8,209 nt of DNA from Rubrivirga sp. (GTDB lineage Bacteria; Bacteroidota; Rhodothermia; Rhodothermales; Rubricoccaceae): contig JAAXJP010000658.1 in assembly GCA_012269805.1 (NCBI GenBank), forward strand, positions 1 through 8,209. The letters are read 5' to 3'. The notes beneath the pieces are model-generated. The model was not told the origin of the DNA, ran no database searches, and saw nothing but the letters and a program-made list of their open reading frames with translations. Within the stretch, counting starts at the first letter, position 1; each line of letters starts with the position of its first letter. The position numbers and the translations under genes are program-made. This document shows, one piece after another, positions 1 through 5,065 of the stretch.

Positions 1-78
1 GGGCGCGGGTTTCGGTCAACGGTGAAACTAGCGCCCGCCGTGCCGTGGTCCCCCGAAATCCGCGTGAGCGTGCCGTGC

Positions 79-104
79 CCGCCTCGGCGACGGTCCCGAG
101 GCGG
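79..104. other. Perfect 9-bp inverted repeat (hairpin) beyond the 3' end of the lipoprotein gene
   Basis: CCGCCTCGG at 79-87 and its exact reverse complement at 96-104 enclose an 8-nt loop. It lies about 64 bp past the stop of the minus-strand lipoprotein gene, so its RNA could form a stable hairpin at the end of that transcript. There is no T-run on either side, so it is not a classical intrinsic terminator. It may protect or help release the 3' end, or may be a by-product of high GC content. Confidence 0.4.
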
Positions 105-147
105 TCGGGGCCGGCTGCCGGCTCGGGCCACGCACCGCTCTCCCTGG

Positions 148-186
148 CCTAGCGCCCCCGCGAAGCCCTAGCGCCCCCCGCGAAAG
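148..186 (-). repeat. Short tandem duplication spanning the stop codon of the lipoprotein gene
   Basis: CCTAGCGCCCCCGCGAAG (148-165) is repeated almost exactly at 167-186, with one extra C in the C-run and a period of 19 nt. On the minus strand the repeated unit includes the gene's last codons and its TAG stop, so a second, out-of-frame TAG lies 19 nt downstream. The 9-mer CTAGCGCCC occurs a third time at 28-36. This looks like a recent slippage duplication at the 3' end of the gene. Confidence 0.75.
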
Positions 187-965
187 AGGTCGTCGATGGC
201 GAGCGACAGCCCGAGGCTCGTGTAGCCGCCGACGGCGCGGTACCGGCCCCCGAGCGTCCGGCCGGGCCCGCCGTCGTCGGGGACCGTGACGCCGCCGAGC
301 GGCTGGCTCGTCCCGACCGCCAGCTCGATCGAGGCCGGGCCGGCGTCGAGTCGGGACACCACGCCGAGCCCGGCGTAGACCTCGTCGGCATCGGGGAGGC
401 GGGCTCCGTGGCTGGTCTGGATGTCCGAGACGGCGACGCGGCTGAGCCGCCCCGTCAGCCCGACCGCCATCCACTCGCCCCGCGCCGCGACCGTCACGTG
501 GACGTACGCCTGGCGGAGCGTGCCGTCCGCCCGGTACGGCTCGGGCGGCGGGGGGGCATCTTCGCACTGGAAGACGCACGGCCGGTATCCGTCCCGGCCC
601 TCGTCGGAGACGTCCCCGGTCGCGAGCCCCGCGCCGAGCTCCGTGCGGAGGACGCCCGCGGTCGGCCCGTAGACCGTGAGCCCCCCCTCGGCCAGCCGCT
701 GGTCCATCGCGCCGCGCCCGCCCCGCGAGAGCGCGCTCGCGCGGGCGAACAGCCCGAGGTGCGGAGCCGGCGACGCCGTCACGGTGCCCTCCATCCCGCC
801 CGTCCCGATCCGGCCGGAAGCGACGACATCGCCGGGACCGTCGTGGAGCGGGACGACCGGGGCCGTAGGGGCGTAGAGCGTCGGTGGGATGGCGTAGTGG
901 GCGCACCCCGTCGCGACGACGGGCCCGAAGACGGCGAGGAGGGCGAGCAGAGCGTGGGAGCGCAT
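168..965 (-). CDS. Putative outer-membrane-associated lipoprotein, function unknown
   Basis: This 265-residue protein starts with a lipoprotein signal peptide: a hydrophobic stretch at residues 4-18 followed by V-A-T-G-C, making Cys21 the likely lipidated residue. After it comes a segment resembling the start of small lipoproteins common in Bacteroidota (YAP..P.VPL....GDV..SGRIGTGGMEG), then many short alternating hydrophobic/polar strands rich in Gly, typical of a small beta-barrel or beta-sandwich. The resemblance is from memory, not a search. Residues 127-144 hold Cys130 and Cys134 (CxxxC) and a run of prolines, possibly a disulfide-bearing loop. The chain ends in LAIDDLFRGGR; the short tandem repeat covers its last codons. 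It lies 94 bp downstream of serA in the same direction and may be co-transcribed. No Shine-Dalgarno sequence is visible before the ATG. No enzymatic motif was recognised; a structural or envelope role is the most that can be inferred. Confidence 0.8.
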   Translation of the reverse strand: MRSHALLALLAVFGPVVATGCAHYAIPPTLYAPTAPVVPLHDGPGDVVASGRIGTGGMEGTVTASPAPHLGLFARASALSRGGRGAMDQRLAEGGLTVYGPTAGVLRTELGAGLATGDVSDEGRDGYRPCVFQCEDAPPPPEPYRADGTLRQAYVHVTVAARGEWMAVGLTGRLSRVAVSDIQTSHGARLPDADEVYAGLGVVSRLDAGPASIELAVGTSQPLGGVTVPDDGGPGRTLGGRYRAVGGYTSLGLSLAIDDLFRGGR

Positions 966-1029
966 CGAGGTCGTGGGACGGGACCCGACAGGATCGCGTC
1001 TCTGCGGCGCGGCGCCCTGGTCGCGCTCC

Positions 1030-1042
1030 CCACGCGGCGTGG
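1030..1042. promoter_or_regulatory. 13-bp perfect dyad between serA and the lipoprotein gene
   Basis: CCACGC-G-GCGTGG is perfectly symmetrical and lies 18 bp past the serA stop, inside the 94-bp gap to the lipoprotein gene. It could be an operator for a separate lipoprotein promoter or a small RNA hairpin (CCAC/GTGG with a 5-nt loop) at the serA 3' end. Dyads of this size arise by chance every few hundred bases in DNA this GC-rich, so position is the main argument. Confidence 0.25.
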
Positions 1043-1059
1043 TACGATCGGACTACGCG

Positions 1060-2265
1060 CTACAGCGCGAGGACGGTCGCGTTCAGGACGTGCTCGACGC
1101 CGCGGATCTGGTCGAGCGCGCCGTGGGGGTCGGCCCCGCCGGCCGTGTCGACGCGGATCCGGGCGCAGGCGGCCTCGGCCCCCTCGAACACGAGGTTCTC
1201 CATCTCCTGCACGTTCCACCCCGCCTCGCGGACCTCGCCGAGCACGCCCGCCAGCACGCCGACGCGGTCGAGGTGGCGGACCGTCAGGAGGTGCGTCGCG
1301 GGCGTCTTCGCGGCCAGGTTCACGTTGTTCGGCACGCGGCCCGTCTCGGCGTAGGCCCGGATCACGCGCGCCGCCTCCTGCCCGATGGCCTCCGTCGCCT
1401 CGTCGGTCGACGCGCCGACGTGGTGGGTGATGTAGGCCGCCTCGGCGAGCGGGTGGGCAAAGTCGGCCTGCTTGCTCGAGGGCTCGCCCGAGGGCACGTC
1501 GGTCGCGAAGCGGAGCCGGCCGGCGGCGACGGCCTCGGCCACGGCGTCCTCGTCCACGACGTCGGCGCGGGCCGTGTTGACGAGCGCCGCCCCGTCGGGC
1601 AGCGCCGCCAGAAAGTCGGCGTCGACGAGGTGCCGCGTGTCGGGGGTCGACGCCACGTGGACCGTCACGGCGTCGGCCTGCCGGGCGAGGTCGACGGGCG
1701 AGGCGGCGCGGGTGACGCCGAGGTCGGCGGCGGCCTCGGGGGTGAGCGACCGGCTCCAGGCCACGACCGGCATCCCGAACGCCTTCGCGCGGGCGACGAC
1801 CTCCCGGCCGATGTTGCCCAGCCCGAGGACCCCGAGGGTCCGCCCCCGGAGGCCCCGCGCCGACGCGAAGCCTTTTTTGTCCCACCGCCCGGCGCGCGCC
1901 GCGATCACGTTGTCGGGGATCCGCCGGTCGAGGGCGAGCAGGAGCCCGAACGCCAGCTCGGCCACGGCCGCCGCGTTCTTGCCGGGGCAGTTGGCCACGA
2001 ACACCCCGCGCTCCGAGGCGCCCGCCACGTCGATCGTGTCGACGCCCGCGCCGGCGCGGACGATCAACTCGAGGCCGCGCGCCGCGTCGAGCGCCTCGGC
2101 CGTCACCGTTGTCGAGCGGACGACGAGGACGGCCGGGTCGTGCTCGCGGAGCGCCTCCACGAGCGCGTCGCCGCTGAGGCCGGCCGCCTCGACGACCTCG
2201 TGGCCGTCGTCGCGGAGGGTCTGGAGGGCGTCGGCGGAAACGCGGTCGGCGACGAGGATGGTCAT
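1060..2265 (-). CDS. serA: D-3-phosphoglycerate dehydrogenase with C-terminal ACT domain
   Basis: This cytoplasmic enzyme carries out the first step of the phosphorylated serine pathway, oxidising 3-phosphoglycerate to 3-phosphohydroxypyruvate with NAD+. The 401 residues begin with the substrate-binding half, including the family signature RAGAGVDTID at 70-79. The Rossmann domain follows, with GLGNIG at 148-153. The catalytic trio is visible: Arg233 in NTARADVVDED, Glu261 in DVPSGEP, and His282 in THHVGAST. A regulatory ACT domain fills about 325-401 (HLLTVRHLDRVGVLAG...), which in this family can bind serine for feedback inhibition. The roughly 400-residue length fits the short SerA type that lacks the ASB domain. 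The ATG at 2265 begins directly with MTILVADRVS, the expected first beta strand. No Shine-Dalgarno is present; the ten bases before the start are CCCTCCGTCC. It lies 81 bp after the DUF1015 gene, a pairing often seen in Bacteroidota-type genomes. A related 2-hydroxyacid dehydrogenase is possible, but the ACT domain and neighbour favour SerA. Confidence 0.93.
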   Translation of the reverse strand: MTILVADRVSADALQTLRDDGHEVVEAAGLSGDALVEALREHDPAVLVVRSTTVTAEALDAARGLELIVRAGAGVDTIDVAGASERGVFVANCPGKNAAAVAELAFGLLLALDRRIPDNVIAARAGRWDKKGFASARGLRGRTLGVLGLGNIGREVVARAKAFGMPVVAWSRSLTPEAAADLGVTRAASPVDLARQADAVTVHVASTPDTRHLVDADFLAALPDGAALVNTARADVVDEDAVAEAVAAGRLRFATDVPSGEPSSKQADFAHPLAEAAYITHHVGASTDEATEAIGQEAARVIRAYAETGRVPNNVNLAAKTPATHLLTVRHLDRVGVLAGVLGEVREAGWNVQEMENLVFEGAEAACARIRVDTAGGADPHGALDQIRGVEHVLNATVLAL

Positions 2266-2269
2266 GGAC

Positions 2270-2299
2270 GGAGGGGTGCGGGATGGAGGGGCGTGGGAT
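2270..2299. repeat. 15-bp imperfect tandem repeat just upstream of serA
   Basis: GGAGGGGTGCGGGAT (2270-2284) is followed directly by GGAGGGGCGTGGGAT (2285-2299); 13 of 15 positions match. On the coding (minus) strand this gives a pyrimidine-rich leader ending 4 bp before the serA ATG. It could tune translation initiation or simply be slippage in an intergenic spacer. Confidence 0.7.
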
Positions 2300-2309
2300 A
2301 CGGCGCCGC

Positions 2310-2330
2310 GAGCCTGGGGCTCCCCGGCTC
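2310..2330 (-). other. Hairpin in the DUF1015-serA spacer
   Basis: On the minus-strand transcript GAGCC-GGGG, a 2-nt loop, then CCCC-A-GGCTC can pair as a 9-bp stem with one bulged A. It starts 17 bp after the DUF1015 stop and lacks a U-tract. It may cause partial termination or protect the upstream message, allowing different amounts of DUF1015 and SerA. Function is inferred only. Confidence 0.3.
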
Positions 2331-2350
2331 CCTCACGCCCCGGCCCTCAC
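2322..2350 (-). repeat. Imperfect tandem repeat spanning the DUF1015 stop codon
   Basis: CCCCGGCTCCCTCAC (2322-2336) and CCCCGGCCCTCAC (2338-2350) are adjacent imperfect copies, with 2 nt missing from the second. On the minus strand both read GTGAGGG...CCGGGG, so the gene's TGA stop is repeated 14 nt downstream. This resembles the stop-spanning duplication at 148-186. Confidence 0.55.
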
Positions 2351-3567
2351 CCCTCCTCCCCGTCCCAGAACGTGTGGACGAGGAGCCCGCTGCGGAGCTT
2401 CGGCTCGAACCACGTCGACTTGGGCGGCATGAGTTCGCCCGCGTCCGACACGTCGACGAGCTCCTCGATGGCCGTCGGGAACATGGAGAACGCCGCGTCG
2501 CACTCGCCGGAGTCGACGAGGCGCTCGAGCTCTTCGGTCCCCCGGATGCCGCCGACGAAGCCGACGTTGTCGTTCGTGCGGGGGTCGGTGATGCCGAGGA
2601 TCGGCTCGAGGACGAACTCGCCGAGGCGGGCCACGTCGAGCGTGTCGGCCACGCCGTCGCGCGCGGTCTCGGGCAGGAGGATCGAGTGCCAGCCGTAGTC
2701 CATCCCGAGGTAGACCTGCACGAACCCGTAGTCCTCGGGGTCCGGGAAGAGGGCCTCCTCGACGTCGAGCTTCCGTCGGAGCTGGTCGAGAAACTTCCCC
2801 TTCCCGACCGGGAGGTCGTAGATGACCCGGTTGTACGGGAGGATCTCCATCTCGGCCATCGGGAACAGGACGGCGAGAAAGTGGCCGGCCGCCTCGACCC
2901 CGTCGAGCTCACGGGCGGCGCGGGCCGCGGCGGCGCTCCGGTGGTGCCCGTCGGCCACGTACAGCACGTCGACGTCGCGGAACGCGTCGACGACGGCGGA
3001 GGCGTCGGCGATGGGCCAGACCGTGTGCTGGACGTAGTCCTTGGCCTTGAAGTCGAAAAGCGGCGTCGCCTCCATGGCCTCGCCGACGGCCGCGTCGATC
3101 TCGTCGCGGCCCCGGTACGTCAGCATGACCGGCTCGGCGTGCGCGCGCTGGGTGACGAGGTGGCGCGTCCGGTCGTCCTCCTTGTCGGGCCGCGTCTTCT
3201 CGTGCTTGAGGATCACGTCCGTCTCGTACTCCTCGACCGAGACGAGCCCGACGATCCCGGTCTGCGCGCGCCCGTTCATGACGAGGCGGTAGACGTAGAG
3301 CCGGGCGTCGTCGTCGCGGACGAACGCGTCGGAGGCGGCCAGCCGGCGGAGCGCCTCGGCGCCCTGGGCGTACACCGCGTCGGCGTGCTCATCGGTCCCC
3401 TCCGGGAGGTCGATCTCGGGCCGGACGACATGCAGAAACGAGAGGTCGTTGCCGGCGGCCAGCTCCCGAGCCTCCTCGGTCGACACGACGTCGTAGGGGA
3501 CGGAGGCGACGGTCGGAGCGTGCTCGGGCGTCGGACGGAGCGCCCGGAACGGACGGACGGAGGCCAT
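2347..3567 (-). CDS. DUF1015 family protein, probable serine-metabolism partner of SerA
   Basis: This 406-residue soluble protein has the hallmarks of the DUF1015 family (COG4198) across its whole length. These are an N-terminal VRPFRALRPTP...VPYDVVS (4-29), the family block KHEKTRPDKEDDR (121-133), ADGHHR (205-210), PYNRVI (244-249) and PPKSTWFEPKLRSGL near the C terminus (381-395). Length is normal for the family. The biochemical function is not firmly known to me. Association with serA, as here, is recurrent in Bacteroidota-type genomes and suggests a role in serine or phosphoserine handling. The ADGHHR motif resembles the DGH(T/H)R-type motif of ParB/Srx-fold phosphotransferases such as archaeal free-serine kinase SerK; a phosphoryl-transfer activity is therefore a testable inference. 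The ATG at 3567 is chosen because conserved sequence starts at residue 4 and an AT-rich promoter lies about 35-60 bp upstream. No Shine-Dalgarno is seen. It is the first gene of the minus-strand group. Confidence 0.9.
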   Translation of the reverse strand: MASVRPFRALRPTPEHAPTVASVPYDVVSTEEARELAAGNDLSFLHVVRPEIDLPEGTDEHADAVYAQGAEALRRLAASDAFVRDDDARLYVYRLVMNGRAQTGIVGLVSVEEYETDVILKHEKTRPDKEDDRTRHLVTQRAHAEPVMLTYRGRDEIDAAVGEAMEATPLFDFKAKDYVQHTVWPIADASAVVDAFRDVDVLYVADGHHRSAAAARAARELDGVEAAGHFLAVLFPMAEMEILPYNRVIYDLPVGKGKFLDQLRRKLDVEEALFPDPEDYGFVQVYLGMDYGWHSILLPETARDGVADTLDVARLGEFVLEPILGITDPRTNDNVGFVGGIRGTEELERLVDSGECDAAFSMFPTAIEELVDVSDAGELMPPKSTWFEPKLRSGLLVHTFWDGEEG

Positions 3568-3601
3568 AAAAGCGGGTCGGGGACGGGGAGAGAGGGTTCG
3601 A

Positions 3602-3624
3602 CGAAGATATACGAACGGCGTTCG
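3602..3624 (-). promoter_or_regulatory. Likely promoter of the DUF1015-serA unit, with an adjoining 13-bp dyad
   Basis: On the minus strand TATATCTTCG contains TATCTTCG (complement of 3602-3609), close to the Bacteroidota -7 consensus TAnnTTTG. It stands out as AT-rich in a GC-rich region. Transcription would start near 3595, giving a leader of about 27 nt. Directly upstream is the perfect dyad CGAAC-GGC-GTTCG (3612-3624), lying between the -7 and -33 positions, where a repressor could bind. TTCG in the -33 area is only a weak match to TTTG/TTG. The assignment rests on composition and position. Confidence 0.4.
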
Positions 3625-3641
3625 AATGGCGCCGGACTCGT

Positions 3642-3661
3642 ACGGGTCCCGTCTAGGACGG
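3642..3661. promoter_or_regulatory. Two overlapping dyads between DUF1015 and tRNA-fMet
   Basis: ACGGG-T-CCCGT (3642-3652) overlaps CCGTC-TAG-GACGG (3649-3661); both are perfect inverted repeats and cannot form as hairpins at the same time. They sit between the divergent DUF1015 and tRNA promoters. They could be regulator sites or a chance cluster in GC-rich DNA. No known operator was recognised. Confidence 0.22.
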
Positions 3662-3721
3662 CCAACCTCCGGGGGCTCCCGAGCGGGCCGTCGGACTTCA
3701 CCCGGGCTCCACGCCTTCCGC

Positions 3722-3751
3722 TTGCGGACCGCCTGCCCACCGCCGTACCAT
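3722..3751 (+). promoter_or_regulatory. Probable promoter of the initiator tRNA gene
   Basis: TTGCGG (3722-3727) and TACCAT (3746-3751) are separated by 18 bp and match the bacterial -35/-10 pattern in part (TTG of TTGACA; four of six bases of TATAAT). The expected start point falls at about 3758-3760, just before the mature tRNA 5' end at 3763. Evidence is positional plus the partial consensus. Confidence 0.45.
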
Positions 3752-3762
3752 GGGTGTCCGAT

Positions 3763-3837
3763 CGCGGGGTGGAGAAGTGGTATCTCGTCGGGCTCATAAC
3801 CCGAAGATCGGGGGTTCGAAGCCCCCCCCCGCTACCA
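3763..3837 (+). tRNA. Initiator tRNA-fMet (anticodon CAT)
   Basis: The 75-nt cloverleaf is complete, with encoded CCA (3835-3837). The acceptor is CGCGGGG/CCCCGCT, the D stem GAGA/TCTC with a 7-nt loop, and the anticodon stem TCGGG/CCCGA with loop CTCATAA (anticodon 3795-3797). The variable loop is AGATC, and the T stem GGGGG/CCCCC encloses TTCGAAG. Two features mark it as the initiator: three stacked G-C pairs next to the anticodon loop (GGG...CCC) and an unpaired first base of the acceptor. Here position 1 is C and position 72 is T, not the C-A mismatch of the E. coli initiator, but still unpaired as the formylase requires. The T-stem and acceptor 3' strand merge into a run of nine C. It delivers formyl-methionine to start codons. 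A single-gene transcript is indicated by its own promoter and a terminator 3 nt downstream. Confidence 0.96.
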
Positions 3838-3840
3838 CCG

Positions 3841-3876
3841 ACCGCCGGCCTCTCCCGAGGGGCCGGCGGTTTTTTT
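3841..3876 (+). terminator. Intrinsic terminator of the tRNA-fMet gene
   Basis: ACCGCCGGCC (3841-3850) and its exact reverse complement (3861-3870) form a 10-bp GC-rich stem around a 10-nt loop that can itself pair further. The stem ends in a run of seven T (3870-3876). It begins 3 nt after the CCA end of the tRNA, so it ends the tRNA transcript and insulates the operon starting at 4030. Confidence 0.95.
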
Positions 3877-4029
3877 GTGCCCGGCCGCCTGGGCGGCCCG
3901 ATCGGCCGGACCACCGAGGCGGGCAGAGTCGGGGGCGATCGGTCGGGCTCGGCGCGAAGCCAGGGGACCGGGCCGCCCTGGATCGGTAAAGCATTCGTTT
4001 GTAAGGTCTAGGCCCCAGGCGGTACCGAG

Positions 4030-5061
4030 ATGGCCGAGACGCAGACTCAGAAGCGAGTCGTCCTCTGCGAGGACTGCGGCGCCCGTGCCCGCGTCCCCAG
4101 CGGTCAACGTGTGAGGTACGTCTGCCCGAGGTGCCACTCACCCCAGGACGTGATGCCGGAGGGGGCCGCTCCGGGAGGCGACGGCGCCTGGGCGGTCCGG
4201 GGACCGGCCCGCGTCGACGTCCGGGCCCTGCGTCACCCGACGGAGACCTCGAGGCTCGTCCTCGCGGCGTTCGCCGTCGTCCCGGTCATGCTCCTCTACC
4301 TCGTCCTCGTCTGGGTCCTCCCCGTCCTCGTCGGGCTCGTGTGGTTCGGGACCCGGGTCGCCCGGGCCCGCTTCCTCGGGCACGCCGTGAAGGTGTACGC
4401 GAACAACTTCCCCGACATCCACCGCGTGGCGACCGACGTGAAGGCGAGGCTGGGGTACGAGGGGGCCCTCGACGTCTACATCGTCGAGGACGGGTCGATC
4501 GACGCCGTCCTCGCCAAGTTCTTCTCGACGAAGTACATCGTCCTCCACTCAGGGATGGCCGAGGCCGTCCGGACGGAGGGCGGGCTCAAGGAGGTCGAGT
4601 TCATCGTCGCCCGGTTCGTCGGCGCGCTGAAGGCGAAGCACACGAGGACCTCGTTCGTCTCCTTCCTCATCAACTCGACGGAAAACCTGAAGGTCCTCAA
4701 CCTCCTCGTGTACCCCTACGAGCGGGCCGTCCAATACAGCGGGGACCAGATCGGGCTGGCCGTCTGCGGCGACCTCACGAGCGCCGTCAACGCGTTCACG
4801 AGGATGATGGTCGGGTCGGGGCTCCACCGCGACGTCAACCCGTCCTCGATCCTCTATCAGTGCGACGAGGTCGAGAACCTCTTCGGACTCGTCGCCCGGC
4901 TGTACTCCCGACACCCCCCGATGGTCAGCCGCTACGCCAACCTCCTCGCGTTCGCCCGACAGCGGTACCCCGATCTCTACGAGGACTACCTGTCGGGCCA
5001 GAGCGAGGCCCTCCGCTCGCAATTGGACGTCGCCCTCCGCCGGATCACCGCGTACCGCTGA
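4030..5061 (+). CDS. Membrane zinc-ribbon protein with degenerate M48 peptidase domain (pseudo-protease)
   Basis: This 343-residue protein has three parts. Residues 13-35 are a zinc ribbon with two CxxC pairs (Cys13/16 and Cys32/35). Residues 76-109 are strongly hydrophobic, one long or two short membrane helices. Residues about 115-343 read like an M48 (Ste24/HtpX-like) metallopeptidase. FFSTKYIVLHSGM (164-176) matches the strand before the active helix, EVEFIVARFVGALKAKH (188-204) lines up without gaps with the active helix, YERAVQYSGDQIGLAVCGD (230-248) with the third-ligand helix, and HPPMVSRYANLLAF (295-308) with the C-terminal conserved block. The expected HExxH is RFVGA (195-199), and the third ligand Glu is Gln235. 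All three metal ligands and the catalytic Glu are therefore gone, while reading frame and codon use stay intact. An inactive protease fold used for binding is inferred. The ATG gives the zinc ribbon at once; no Shine-Dalgarno is present. It is the first gene of a two-gene operon, 4 nt before the next start. Confidence 0.85.
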   Translation: MAETQTQKRVVLCEDCGARARVPSGQRVRYVCPRCHSPQDVMPEGAAPGGDGAWAVRGPARVDVRALRHPTETSRLVLAAFAVVPVMLLYLVLVWVLPVLVGLVWFGTRVARARFLGHAVKVYANNFPDIHRVATDVKARLGYEGALDVYIVEDGSIDAVLAKFFSTKYIVLHSGMAEAVRTEGGLKEVEFIVARFVGALKAKHTRTSFVSFLINSTENLKVLNLLVYPYERAVQYSGDQIGLAVCGDLTSAVNAFTRMMVGSGLHRDVNPSSILYQCDEVENLFGLVARLYSRHPPMVSRYANLLAFARQRYPDLYEDYLSGQSEALRSQLDVALRRITAYR

Positions 5062-5065
5062 GCCC

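Noticed and set aside
79..104. The hairpin as an intrinsic terminator
   Set aside because: Strong stem but no T-run on the correct side; kept only as an inverted repeat.
28..906. A 292-codon minus-strand frame overlapping the lipoprotein gene
   Set aside because: Its product is almost wholly Arg/Gly/Pro/Ala with no signal or motif, while the overlapping frame gives a lipoprotein signal and sensible beta-strand pattern.
3994..4001. TTCGTTTG as a -7 element for the pseudo-M48 operon
   Set aside because: Close to TAnnTTTG, but no TTG/-33 element lies 19-21 bp upstream in the GC-rich sequence; too weak to list as a promoter.
973..4011. A 1012-codon open frame on the plus strand
   Set aside because: It is antisense to serA and DUF1015, whose products are clearly recognised. 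Its translation is a low-complexity Arg/Gly/Val/Asp-rich shadow, common opposite GC-rich genes, and it also runs through the tRNA and terminator.
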